Assembly: GCF_002970975.1 (NCBI RefSeq)
Contig: NZ_PNFA01000009.1
Location: 124,001-188,000, forward strand
Direction of reading: 5' to 3'
Length of the DNA: 64,000 bases
DNA from: Microbacterium halophytorum
GTDB lineage: Bacteria; Actinomycetota; Actinomycetes; Actinomycetales; Microbacteriaceae
Shown: piece after piece, positions 7,854 to 15,918 of the stretch
How the letters are laid out: each line of letters begins with the position of its first letter
Numbering within the stretch: position 1 is the first letter of the stretch
The notes under the pieces: generated by a model
What the model was told of the DNA's origin: nothing
The model's database searches: none
The model's input: the letters and a program-made list of their open reading frames with translations, nothing else
Made by a program: the position numbers and the translations under genes

Positions 7854-9070
7854 GCATCGCACCAGATCGAGCGGATCGACGCGAGACGAAGCCACCTGCC
7901 GCATCCGGCGCGCATTTGGAAGAGGGGGCGTCCGTTCCCTCGGCGACATCGGCCTCGCGCGGCGGCGCGGAACACAGCACTCAGCCGATGGCCTACGACG
8001 CGGTGCTGCTTTCGGGATTCGGCGGCCCCGAGGGCCAGCAGGATGTGCTGCCTTTCCTCAGGAATGTCACGCGCGGCCGCGGCATCCCGGACGACAGGCT
8101 CGAGGCCGTCGCCCACCACTACCGCGCGTTCGGCGGCGTCAGCCCCATCAACGAGCAGAATCGCGAGCTCAAGCGCGCTCTCCGCACCGCCCTCGCACAG
8201 GCAGGTCTTGATCTTCCGGTGTATTGGGGGAATCGCAACTGGGCGCCCTACCTCGATGAGGCCCTCGAGCAGGCCGCCAAGGACGGGGTCCGCACCATGA
8301 TCGCCGTTCCGACGAGCGCGTACTCGTCGTACTCGTCGTGCCGCCAGTACCGCGAGGATTGGGCTGATGCGCTCGAAGCGAGCGGGCTGCAGTCAACCCT
8401 CCAGATCGACAAGGTCCGTCAGTTCTTCTCCCACCCCGGTTTCATCCAGCCGTTCATCGACGGGGTCCGCGAGGCGGTCGCGGCGGCGTTGCAGGCCGGT
8501 CACGACCCCGCGGCCACCGAAGTGCTGTTCTCTACGCACAGCATCCCGACGGACGACGCCGCACGGTCCGGAGCGGGCCTGTTCACCGGAGTCGAGGGCG
8601 GAGGCTATGCCGCACAGCACCTCGCCGTCGCGGAGGAGGTCATGGCGAAGGCGGCGCCGGGGCTCGCATGGCAGCTCGTGTACCAGTCGCGCTCGGGCCC
8701 CCCGTCGCAGCCCTGGCTCGAGCCGGACATCAACGATGCTCTGGAAGCGCTCCGAGGACGCACGGCCGTCGTCGTGGTTCCGATCGGGTTCGTGAGTGAT
8801 CACATGGAGGTGATGTGGGATCTCGATACCGAAGCCCACGAGACGGCATCGCGCCTGGGCCTGTGGTTCGCACGGACGCCGACGCCGGGGACCCACCCGG
8901 ACTTCGTCGATGCGCTGGTGGACCTCGTGCAGGAGAGGATCGCGGGTCGCGCCGCAGGCGAACGCGCGAACGCGACAAGCATCGGACCGTGGTTCGACGT
9001 GTGCCGCCCCGGCTGTTGTGAGAACCCCCGCCTCGGCTTCAAGCCGGCGATCGCCGGCTTGCAACCGTAG
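7850..9070 (+). CDS. hemH: ferrochelatase (coproporphyrin/protoporphyrin type)
   Basis: Inserts ferrous iron into a porphyrin. The core has YDAVLLSGFGGPEG, STHSIP with the conserved His230 and SDHMEVMWDLD with the catalytic-region Glu320. Cys164 (SYSSCRQYRED) plus the C-terminal DVCRPGCCENPR (Cys385, 389, 390) match the four ligands of the [2Fe-2S] cluster in actinobacterial ferrochelatases. Actinobacteria normally use the coproporphyrin route, so CpfC-type activity is likely. The ATG at 7850 overlaps the previous gene and has GGAGG upstream, giving a 46-residue low-complexity leader; the internal ATG at 7988 matches the usual family start but has no clear ribosome site. It is unusual for this gene to end a carotenoid operon. 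Confidence 0.92.
   Translation: MSIAPDRADRRETKPPAASGAHLEEGASVPSATSASRGGAEHSTQPMAYDAVLLSGFGGPEGQQDVLPFLRNVTRGRGIPDDRLEAVAHHYRAFGGVSPINEQNRELKRALRTALAQAGLDLPVYWGNRNWAPYLDEALEQAAKDGVRTMIAVPTSAYSSYSSCRQYREDWADALEASGLQSTLQIDKVRQFFSHPGFIQPFIDGVREAVAAALQAGHDPAATEVLFSTHSIPTDDAARSGAGLFTGVEGGGYAAQHLAVAEEVMAKAAPGLAWQLVYQSRSGPPSQPWLEPDINDALEALRGRTAVVVVPIGFVSDHMEVMWDLDTEAHETASRLGLWFARTPTPGTHPDFVDALVDLVQERIAGRAAGERANATSIGPWFDVCRPGCCENPRLGFKPAIAGLQP
9041..9060 (+). terminator. perfect 20-bp palindrome at the end of hemH
   Basis: AAGCCGGCGATCGCCGGCTT is perfectly self-complementary and sits within the last codons of hemH, just before the stop. It could fold the end of the operon transcript into a GC-rich hairpin or bind a dimeric protein. 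No T-tract follows, so termination is only a suggestion. Confidence 0.35.
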
Positions 9071-9225
9071 CCGGACTCGTATCGAGTCGAGCATGCCCGG
9101 AGGCCTCGGATCGCATGACCGCGGTGCGTCTCCGGCCAGGCATCGGTATATTGAGGCGGTCGCCGGCAGCGCCCGCCGGACCGCCCGTTGCCGGCGCCGC
9201 GCGCCGCCGATCGCCTGGAGCGCCC

Positions 9226-10485
9226 GTGACCAAGACCCCCGCCGTCGACCGCCCGTTCGTGCCGGGCGCATGGTGGTGGTTCGCCATCGTGCCCCTGCTC
9301 GTGATGCCGATCGCGATCTACGGGTTCGCCGGGGCGCTCATGGGGATCGTCACGGTCGGCCTGCTCGCGTCGATCACGGCGCTCGCGACGAAGCGCGGCG
9401 GCGTGTTCCGGTTGCCGTCGCGCGCATGGGGTTGGAGCGTGCTCGTCGCGTCGATCGCTCTCACAGTGCCCGCGGGCGCGCTGTTGCCCGACCCGCCCGC
9501 GGCACCCATCGCCGCCGAGCGCGAGGCGTCGCCGACTCCCGACCCCATGCCCACCGCGGAGTCGCCGTCGCCCGAACCGGAGCCGACGCCGAGCGCGGAG
9601 CAGACGCCCTCCGAAGAGCCGACGGCCGAGCCGGATGCTCCCGCCGACGGCACCGGGTCATCCGGAACCGACGACGCGGACCCCGGCACGGCGCTCGCGC
9701 TGCTCGGCACGCTCGCGGTGAAGGGCACGGCGCCCGAGACCGGATACGACAGGGTCGGCGACTTCGGGGAGTCGTGGCTCGACGTCGACGGGAACGGGTG
9801 CGATACGCGCAACGACATCCTGCAGCGCGACCTCGCGAACGAGGTGCTGGACGGCGCGTGCGTCGTGCTGTCCGGCGACTTCGTCGACCCCTACACGGGC
9901 GCGTCGATCGACTTCGTGCGGGGCATCGACACCTCGCGCCTCGTGCAGATCGACCACGTCGTCGCGCTGAAGGACGCCTGGCGCACGGGGGCGCAGCAGC
10001 TCTCGCAGGAGGCCCGCATCGCACTCGCGAACGACCCCGTCAACCTGCTCGCCTCCGACGGCTCGACGAACGCGTCGAAGGGCGCATCGAACGCCGCGAG
10101 CTGGCTGCCGCCGAACAGGGCGTTCCGCTGCGAGTACGTCGCGCGGCAGATCTCGGCCAAGGCGAAGTACGGCCTGTGGGTCGTGCCGCCCGAGCGCGAC
10201 GCGATGGAGCGCGTCCTGTCGTCGTGCCCCGAGCAGCCCGCGTTCGCGTCGGCGGACGACGGCCCGCGGGTAGACCCGACGCCGCAGGCGCCCCCGGCCG
10301 AGCAGCCCGCCCCGCAGGAACCCGCGCCGCCGCGGGAGCCGGCCGCGCCGGAGCCGCCGGCCGCCGACGTGTCGTACGAGAACTGCACGGCGGTGCGCGA
10401 CGCGGGCGCCGCCCCGATCCGTACGGGCGACCCGGGGTACAGCCGACAGCTCGACCGGGACGGCGACGGCATCGCCTGCGAGTAG
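9226..10485 (+). CDS. membrane-anchored HNH nuclease (DUF1524) with excalibur domain
   Basis: A 419-residue protein. Two hydrophobic segments near the N-terminus (roughly residues 13-50 and 66-85) are followed by a long Pro/Glu/Thr-rich linker. A DUF1524-type HNH domain comes next, with IDHVVALKDAW holding the D-H pair and the conserved NDPVNLLA and ASNAASWLPP segments. A second Pro-rich linker then leads to a C-terminal excalibur calcium-binding domain (YENCTAVRDAG...DRDGDGIACE). The layout suggests an exported or cell-surface nuclease acting outside the membrane, as in family members of Gram-positive bacteria. The start is GTG with GGAG 5 nt upstream; an in-frame ATG at 9115 would add a poorly supported leader. 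Confidence 0.82.
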   Translation: MTKTPAVDRPFVPGAWWWFAIVPLLVMPIAIYGFAGALMGIVTVGLLASITALATKRGGVFRLPSRAWGWSVLVASIALTVPAGALLPDPPAAPIAAEREASPTPDPMPTAESPSPEPEPTPSAEQTPSEEPTAEPDAPADGTGSSGTDDADPGTALALLGTLAVKGTAPETGYDRVGDFGESWLDVDGNGCDTRNDILQRDLANEVLDGACVVLSGDFVDPYTGASIDFVRGIDTSRLVQIDHVVALKDAWRTGAQQLSQEARIALANDPVNLLASDGSTNASKGASNAASWLPPNRAFRCEYVARQISAKAKYGLWVVPPERDAMERVLSSCPEQPAFASADDGPRVDPTPQAPPAEQPAPQEPAPPREPAAPEPPAADVSYENCTAVRDAGAAPIRTGDPGYSRQLDRDGDGIACE

Positions 10486-10537
10486 CCGCCCCCTCGGGCA
10501 TACTGGCCTCGGACACGACCACGGCGAAGGGGCCCGG

Positions 10538-11287
10538 ATGACCAGGACAGCAATCGTGACCGGTGCCGCGCGGGGGATCGGCGCCGCCGTCGCCGCGCGG
10601 CTCGCCGCCGACGGGAACGCCGTCGCGGTGCTCGACCTCGACGAGGCGGCATGCGCCGACACGGTCGAGGCGATCCGCGAGGCGGGCGGTTCCGCGGTCG
10701 CGGTGGGCGCCGACGTGACAGACGCGGAATCGGTCGCGACGGCCGTCGAGCGCGTCGCGGCCCAGCTCGGGGCGCCGACGATCCTCGTCAACAACGCCGG
10801 CATCCTGCGCGACAACCTGCTGTTCCGGATGAGCGAGGACGACTGGGACGCCGTGCTCACGGTGCACCTGCGCGGTGCGTTCCTGATGAGCCGCGCGGTG
10901 CAGGCGCACCAGGTCGAGGCCGGCTGGGGCCGCATCGTGAACCTCTCGAGCACGTCGGCGCTCGGCAGCCGCGGGCAGGCGAACTACTCAGCGGCGAAGG
11001 CCGGGATGCAGGGCCTCACCAAGACGCTCGCGATCGAGCTCGGCCGCTTCGGCGTGACGGCGAACGCCATCGCGCCCGGCGTCATCGAGACCGAGATGAC
11101 CGGCGCCGTCGCCGACCGGCTCGGCGTCACCCGCGAGGAGTTCTTCACCGAGGCCGCGAAGGACGTCCCCGTCGGCCGCGTGGGCACCCCGGCCGACATC
11201 GCGAACGCCGCGTCGTTCTTCTGCTCCGAGGCCGCGGGCTACGTCAGCGGCCAGGTGCTGTACGTCGCCGGCGGCCCCAGGGCGTGA
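10538..11287 (+). CDS. fabG: SDR-family 3-oxoacyl-ACP reductase-like protein
   Basis: Classical short-chain dehydrogenase of 249 residues: cofactor motif TGAARGIGAA, NNAG, catalytic Ser in NLSSTSA, and YSAAK with the Tyr-Lys pair. The family reduces 3-oxoacyl-ACP/CoA with NADPH. Because SDRs are diverse and the gene is not in a fatty-acid operon, it may act on another carbonyl substrate. It stands alone between the nuclease gene and convergent ccdA. Confidence 0.82.
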   Translation: MTRTAIVTGAARGIGAAVAARLAADGNAVAVLDLDEAACADTVEAIREAGGSAVAVGADVTDAESVATAVERVAAQLGAPTILVNNAGILRDNLLFRMSEDDWDAVLTVHLRGAFLMSRAVQAHQVEAGWGRIVNLSSTSALGSRGQANYSAAKAGMQGLTKTLAIELGRFGVTANAIAPGVIETEMTGAVADRLGVTREEFFTEAAKDVPVGRVGTPADIANAASFFCSEAAGYVSGQVLYVAGGPRA

Positions 11288-11298
11288 CGCCGCGCAGG

Positions 11299-11388
11299 AT
11301 CGAGGAAGCCCGGCGGTTCCGCGGTGCCTCCGCAATATCGAGGAGCCGCGGCAACATCGAGGACGAATGGGCCGAATCCCTCCTCGAT
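11299..11388. repeat. ATCGAGGA repeats in a convergent gap
   Basis: Three direct copies of ATCGAGGA (11299-11306, 11337-11344, 11356-11363) and one inverted copy TCCTCGAT (11381-11388) lie in the 138-bp gap between convergent fabG and ccdA. The last direct and the inverted copy could pair as an 8-bp stem with a 17-nt loop and serve as a two-way terminator; no T-tract is present. Confidence 0.4.
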
Positions 11389-11425
11389 CCTGCGGAATCT
11401 CCTCCGGGATGCGCCCTGGCCGGGC

Positions 11426-12253
11426 TCAGGCATCCTCTGCGGCCCGCAGCTGCCTGCGCCGGAGCACCCGGCTGACGCCCCACCCCGCCGCGGCGAGCGC
11501 GAGCACCGCGATCACGACCACGGCATCCGGCACGCGGTCGGCCGCCCGGCCCGCGGCCGCCTCGAGCGCGATCTGCTCGCTGGCGCCGAGCACGCCCGTG
11601 AGCGCGGCTGTGCCGTCCGTGACGAGCAGCAGCATGCCGAGCGCGATCGTGACGGCGCCGCTGACGATGCCCGTCCAGGTGTTGCGCCACGGGCCGATCC
11701 GGAGCTCCCGCGGCCTGACGAAGCGCTTCACGAACGGAAGGCGGCCCCACACGAGCGCGAGCACGAGCAGCGGTGCGGCCATGCCCGCCGCGAAGAAGAG
11801 CAGCACGAGGCCGCCGTACAGGGCGCTCCCGCTCACCGCCGCGACGGTCAGCACGGCGCCGAGCAGCGGGCCCGCGCAGACGCCCGCGAGGCCGTACACG
11901 GTGCCGAGCGCGTAGACGGCGACGCCGGATGTCCCCTCCGCCGCCGAGCCGCCGCGGAGGAACGGGAGCGGCACGTTCAGCAGCATGATCGCGCCCAGCA
12001 CGATCACGATGATGCCGGCGATCGTCACGAGCAGCTCGCGGTTCGCGTTCACGAAGGCGCCGAGCGTGCCGGCGAGCACGCCGAGCGGCACGAGGGTCGT
12101 GATCAGGCCCAGGTAGAAGACGCCGGTGCGCGCAACGAGCTGGCTCGGCCGCGAGAACGCGTAGGAGAAGAACGCCGGCAGCAGCATGACCGAGCACGGG
12201 CTCAGCAGCGTCAGAAGCCCGCCGACGAACGCCCCGAGGAAGCCGATGCCCAC
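11426..12253 (-). CDS. ccdA: CcdA-type thiol-disulfide transporter
   Basis: A 275-residue membrane protein with about six transmembrane segments, of the CcdA/DsbD transmembrane-domain family that carries electrons from cytoplasmic thioredoxin to extracytoplasmic thiol proteins. The paired redox cysteines sit in the expected membrane positions: SPCSVMLLP (Cys20) and GVCAGPLLG (Cys126). The GTG start has GGAG upstream and lies 3 nt after the stop of the dsbA-like gene, so the two form an operon. A partner reductant may be the thioredoxin encoded at 15490. Confidence 0.88.
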   Translation of the reverse strand: MGIGFLGAFVGGLLTLLSPCSVMLLPAFFSYAFSRPSQLVARTGVFYLGLITTLVPLGVLAGTLGAFVNANRELLVTIAGIIVIVLGAIMLLNVPLPFLRGGSAAEGTSGVAVYALGTVYGLAGVCAGPLLGAVLTVAAVSGSALYGGLVLLFFAAGMAAPLLVLALVWGRLPFVKRFVRPRELRIGPWRNTWTGIVSGAVTIALGMLLLVTDGTAALTGVLGASEQIALEAAAGRAADRVPDAVVVIAVLALAAAGWGVSRVLRRRQLRAAEDA

Positions 12254-12256
12254 GGG

Positions 12257-13060
12257 CTACTCCGCCCCGGCGATCGCTTCGTCGAGGAAGTCCCGGAACA
12301 CGTCGAGCGGCTGCGCGCCCGCGACCGCCGTCTCGCCCGCCACGAAGAACGGCACGCTGTTGACGCCCAGCCGCTGCGCGTACTGCGTGCTCTCGTCCGC
12401 CGCGGCGCGCAGCTCGGGGGAATCGAGGTCGGCGGCGAACCGGTCGAGGTCGGGCACGCCCGCGTCTTCTGCGAAGGCGATGAGCTTCTCGCGGGGCATG
12501 TCCGGGTGGCCGCTCTCGGGCGCCGCGGCATATGCGGTGCGGAGGTATTCGAAGAACTTCCCCTGCTCCCCCGCGGCGCGCGCCGCGACGGCGGCCTCGG
12601 CCGACTCCTCGCCGAAGAACGCCACGTCGTTCACCTCGAGCCGTACCTTGCCCGCGTCGACGTACTCCTCGACGATCGTCGGGAGCGAGTCGACGCTGAA
12701 CGCGGCGCAGAACGGGCAGCGCATGTCGGTCCATTCCACGAGCACGACGGGCGCGTCGACGTCGCCGATCGCCATCGGGTCGCCTTCCTCGCGGCGCACG
12801 TACGGGCCCTCGGCGGCGGTCTCGGCGGCGGCGGAGCCTCCGTCGGCCTCGGCGCCGGTGTCAGGGCTCGCCGCCGGCTGCTCCGCGCTGTCGCGCTGCG
12901 CCGCATCCGGCGCATCCCCCGACGAGCCGCCGGAGGTCAGCTGACCGACGACCACGATGATCGCGAATGCGCACACGAGGCCCGCGCCGATCAGCCACCG
13001 CCTCGCCGTGCGGGACGGGCGCGTGCGCTGCGCTGCGGTTCGGTCGGTCTGCTCGGCCAT
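12257..13060 (-). CDS. DsbA-like thioredoxin-fold protein, membrane-anchored
   Basis: A 267-residue protein with a signal anchor at about residues 21-40, a 50-residue Ala/Gly/Glu-rich linker and a DsbA/DSBA-like thioredoxin fold. The active site is RCPFC (Cys115-Cys118) and the cis-Pro loop is GVNSVPFFV. It would oxidise or isomerise thiols of exported proteins on the outer face of the membrane. The ATG start has TATCCT exactly 6 nt upstream, indicating a leaderless mRNA. It is co-transcribed with ccdA and divergent from the GntR gene. Confidence 0.88.
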   Translation of the reverse strand: MAEQTDRTAAQRTRPSRTARRWLIGAGLVCAFAIIVVVGQLTSGGSSGDAPDAAQRDSAEQPAASPDTGAEADGGSAAAETAAEGPYVRREEGDPMAIGDVDAPVVLVEWTDMRCPFCAAFSVDSLPTIVEEYVDAGKVRLEVNDVAFFGEESAEAAVAARAAGEQGKFFEYLRTAYAAAPESGHPDMPREKLIAFAEDAGVPDLDRFAADLDSPELRAAADESTQYAQRLGVNSVPFFVAGETAVAGAQPLDVFRDFLDEAIAGAE

Positions 13061-13065
13061 GCGCC

Positions 13066-13076
13066 TAGGATACAAG
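13066..13076 (-). promoter_or_regulatory. dsbA -10 overlapping a GGATACA box
   Basis: Read on the minus strand, TATCCT (13067-13072) lies 6 nt before the dsbA ATG and is the likely -10 of a leaderless mRNA. It overlaps TAGGATACAAG on the plus strand, one of three copies of a GGATACA element in this locus (others at 13134 and 14014). A GntR protein bound there would block dsbA transcription. Regulation is inferred. Confidence 0.5.
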
Positions 13077-13133
13077 CGGTGTACGACAGGCGCCCACGCG
13101 CGGGCACGCCCACGGCCGCCGGCAGGTGCCACA

Positions 13134-13142
13134 TGTATCCTT
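13134..13142 (+). promoter_or_regulatory. TGTATCC box upstream of the GntR gene
   Basis: TGTATCCTT is the inverse of the GGATACA element found upstream of dsbA and of the MFS transporter. It lies 25 bp before the regulator's start codon and could serve autoregulation. Confidence 0.4.
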
Positions 13143-13167
13143 CCGACAGGGAGAGCGGGGACAGCAC

Positions 13168-13845
13168 ATGGCCGAGCAGAGCGCAGCGGAACGGGCGTAC
13201 ACGACGATCCGCGACGACGTCCTCGAGGGGCGCCGCCTGCCGGGCGAGATGCTCGGCGAGGCCTCGCTCGCGGCCGACCTCGGCGTGAGCCGCACCCCCG
13301 TCCGCGCCGCCCTCGTGCGCCTGCAGGACGAGGGCTGGATCGCGATCTACCCCAAGCGGGGCGCGCTCGTGCAGGGCATGACACCCGAGCAGTCGGCGCA
13401 GCACGCCGACGCGCGGCTCGTGCTCGAGACGACGGCGGCGGGCCGCGTCGACCCCGCGAGGCGCGACGAGTGCGCCGACGCGCTGGCCGCCACGATCGAG
13501 GCGCAGACCGAGGCCTGCCGCGCCCGCGATGCGCGCCGCTTCATCGACCTCGTCCTGGCGTTCCACCGCGGCTTCGTCGTCGCCGGCGGCAGCGAGGTGC
13601 TGCTCGAGCTGTACGACCGCCTCGCCGACCGCCATCGCTATCTGCTCTTCGCCTGCGGCGAGCACCTCCTCGGCCGCTGCGAGGAGATCATCGACGAGCA
13701 CCGCCGCCTCATCGCGCACCTCCGGGCCGGCGACGTCGAGGCCTTCGCCGACACCCTCCGCGGCCACATCGCCGAGAGCGGGCACCTCCCGGCCGAGCCG
13801 CCCTCGCTCGCGGGCGTACTGGCCACGGCGCCGCCCACTGCCTGA
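13168..13845 (+). CDS. GntR-family (FadR/FCD-like) transcriptional regulator
   Basis: A 225-residue protein. Residues 5-70 are the winged helix (AYTTIRDDVLEGRRLPGEML, LGVSRTPVRAALVRLQDEGWI) typical of GntR regulators. The rest is an all-helical ligand-binding FCD-type domain with His in FHRGFV and DEHRRLIAHLRAGD. The start at MAEQSAAERAY is preferred to an upstream ATG at 13126 because GGGAGAG lies at suitable spacing. GGATACA-type boxes occur before this gene, before dsbA and before the MFS gene, so it may control the whole thiol-redox island. The effector is unknown. Confidence 0.82.
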   Translation: MAEQSAAERAYTTIRDDVLEGRRLPGEMLGEASLAADLGVSRTPVRAALVRLQDEGWIAIYPKRGALVQGMTPEQSAQHADARLVLETTAAGRVDPARRDECADALAATIEAQTEACRARDARRFIDLVLAFHRGFVVAGGSEVLLELYDRLADRHRYLLFACGEHLLGRCEEIIDEHRRLIAHLRAGDVEAFADTLRGHIAESGHLPAEPPSLAGVLATAPPTA

Positions 13846-14149
13846 GCCCGGGGCCACCGCCCTGGCCGCGCATGGGTCCGACCGCCCCGGCCCTTCCCCT
13901 GTCCCATCGCGCGCGCCAGCCGCGACGCCGCCCGGAGGCGGTGCCGCCCGCATCCGCCCCCCTGCCACCTCGCCTCGCACCTCCTGCACAGCGGCGATCA
14001 CTCGCATCCGATCCTTGGATACAAGTTGCGTGTAAGCTCGGTGCGGGCCCGGCTCCGCGCCGCTCCACGCGAGCGGCGCGCCGAGAGCGGGTGCGCCCGA
14101 ACGGCAGAACCCGGATGATCGGGAACGAGCACGAGAGCGGCAGGAGACG
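13846..14149. promoter_or_regulatory. gap upstream of the MFS-thioredoxin operon, with GGATACA box
   Basis: This 304-bp stretch carries no convincing gene. At 14014-14025 the imperfect palindrome CTTGGATACAAG repeats the element found before dsbA (11 of 12 bases identical) and before the GntR gene. CAGGAG just before 14150 is the ribosome site of the transporter gene. Confidence 0.5.
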
Positions 14150-15493
14150 ATGAGCAGAGACGAGACGGCCCCGTCCGCACCGTCGCCCGCGCCCGCAGGG
14201 GCCGCCCGCCGCAGCGATGCGGCCGTGCAGCGACGCACCATGCTCGTGCTCGCCGTCGCGCAGGTCGTCGGCACCATCGGCGTCGGGATCGCGCCGTCGA
14301 TCGGCGTGCTCCTGGCCGGGCAGGTCACGGACGACGAGGCCTGGGCGGGCCTCGCGCGCACCTCCAGCACGCTCGGCGCCGCGCTGCTCGGCCTCCCGCT
14401 CGGAACCCTGGCCGCCCGTCGCGGTCGGAGGGTCGCGCTCTCAACAGGGTGGTGGATCGCGGCATTCGGTGCGGGCCTGCTCGTCGTCGCGGCCCAGTGG
14501 AGCGAACCGTTCACACTGTTCCTGGGGCTCCTCGCGATCGGCGCCGGCAGTGCCGCGAGCCTGCAGTCGCGGTTCGCCGCGACCGATCTCGCCGACCCGA
14601 AGCACCGGGGGCGATCGCTCGCCCTGATCGTGTGGGTCGGCACGATCGGCAGCGTCCTCGGCCCCAACCTCGGCGTCCCCGGCGAGGCCGTCGGGCGCGC
14701 GACGGGCCTGACGGTGTTCGCTGCCGCGTTCCTCATCGCTGCCGTGTGTCTCGCGCTCGCGGGCGTCCTCGTGCTCCTGCTCCTCCGCCCCGATCCCCTG
14801 CTCCGGCGCCAGGCCGCCGTTGCCGCGGCCTGCGCCGCCGACCCCCGGGCGCCCGTGCCGGATGACCGCGCGGCATCCGGAGCCGCCGAGAAGCCTCGGC
14901 GCGGCGACAGGGTCCGCCGGATCTTCGCCGAGATGCGCCGCAACCCCACGGCGCGGCTCGCGCTCATCGGCATCCTGACGGCCCAGGTCGTCATGGTCGC
15001 CGTGATGACGATGACGCCCGTGCACATCTCGCACGAGGGCGGCTCCCTCACGCTCGTCGGCATCACGATCAGCCTGCACGTCGTCGGCATGTATGCGCTG
15101 GCCCCGCTCGTCGGCATCGCCGCCGACCGGCTCGGCGCGCGCTCCGCGATGGGCTTCGGCGTCGTCGTGTTCGCCGCTTCGCTCGCGATCGGGGCGCTGC
15201 GGCCCGGCGACATGGGCTGGATGATGGCCTCGCTCATCCTGCTCGGCGTCGGCTGGTCGTTCGTCAACGTCGCCGGCTCGGCGCTGTTCAGCACGGCGGT
15301 CTCCGAGTCCACCCGCGCAGCATCGCAGGGCGGCATCGACGCGCTCGCGAACCTGTGCGGCGCAACGGCCGCGTTCGCGGCGGGCCCCCTCCTCGCTGCG
15401 ACGAGCTTCTCCGTGCTCTCCGTCGTCTCGGCGGTCCTGCTCGTTCCGTTCACCGCACTCCTGATCCTCTCGACGAAGGGACATCGCTCATGA
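14150..15493 (+). CDS. MFS transporter
   Basis: A 447-residue major facilitator with twelve predicted membrane segments. Segments 1-6 start after a 30-residue Pro/Ala-rich cytoplasmic head, a charged central loop spans roughly residues 215-255, and a second six-segment half follows. The loop 2-3 signature is degenerate (GTLAARRGRR). The family covers efflux and uptake of many small molecules and the substrate cannot be read here. Its stop overlaps the thioredoxin start by ATGA, so the two are translationally coupled, which hints at a thiol-linked substrate or stress. Confidence 0.85.
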   Translation: MSRDETAPSAPSPAPAGAARRSDAAVQRRTMLVLAVAQVVGTIGVGIAPSIGVLLAGQVTDDEAWAGLARTSSTLGAALLGLPLGTLAARRGRRVALSTGWWIAAFGAGLLVVAAQWSEPFTLFLGLLAIGAGSAASLQSRFAATDLADPKHRGRSLALIVWVGTIGSVLGPNLGVPGEAVGRATGLTVFAAAFLIAAVCLALAGVLVLLLLRPDPLLRRQAAVAAACAADPRAPVPDDRAASGAAEKPRRGDRVRRIFAEMRRNPTARLALIGILTAQVVMVAVMTMTPVHISHEGGSLTLVGITISLHVVGMYALAPLVGIAADRLGARSAMGFGVVVFAASLAIGALRPGDMGWMMASLILLGVGWSFVNVAGSALFSTAVSESTRAASQGGIDALANLCGATAAFAAGPLLAATSFSVLSVVSAVLLVPFTALLILSTKGHRS

Positions 15494-15870
15494 CCACTCG
15501 AAACCTCACCCTGCAGGAGTTCGACGCGACCATCGATGCCGACGGCATCGTGCTCGTCGACTTCTGGGCCGAATGGTGCGGCCCGTGCCGCCAGTTCGCG
15601 CCGGTCTTCGAGGCGGCCTCCGAGCGCCACGCCGACGTGACGTTCGCGAAGGTCGACACGGAGGCGGAGCGCGAGCTCGCCGCCATGGCGCAGATCACCT
15701 CGATCCCGACGCTGATGGTGTTCCGCGACGGCATCGGCATCTTCTCGCAGCCGGGTGCGCTGCCGGCGCAGGCCCTCGAGTCGGTGATCGAGCAGACCCG
15801 CGCGCTCGACATGGACGAGGTGCGCAAGCAGCTCGCCGCCCAGGAGCAGGCCGAGCGCAGCGGCGACTGA
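15490..15870 (+). CDS. thioredoxin
   Basis: A 126-residue thioredoxin with the canonical WCGPC active site (about residues 31-35) after VLVDFWAEW, and the cis-Pro motif SIPTLMVF. It has a 20-residue acidic/basic tail beyond the normal fold. As a cytoplasmic dithiol reductase it could reduce the CcdA protein encoded divergently. It is coupled to the MFS gene by a 4-nt overlap. Confidence 0.93.
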   Translation: MTTRNLTLQEFDATIDADGIVLVDFWAEWCGPCRQFAPVFEAASERHADVTFAKVDTEAERELAAMAQITSIPTLMVFRDGIGIFSQPGALPAQALESVIEQTRALDMDEVRKQLAAQEQAERSGD

Positions 15871-15906
15871 CGGGGCGCTCGCCCCATCCGGCACTCGCCC
15901 GCCTGT

Positions 15907-15912
15907 TAGCGT
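15907..15912 (+). promoter_or_regulatory. -10 of a leaderless mRNA (VOC gene)
   Basis: TAGCGT lies exactly 6 nt before the ATG at 15919 and no ribosome binding site is present, so transcription should start at the start codon. The same hexamer and spacing precede the serine hydrolase gene at 26078. Confidence 0.55.
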
Positions 15913-15918
15913 GGCGCC

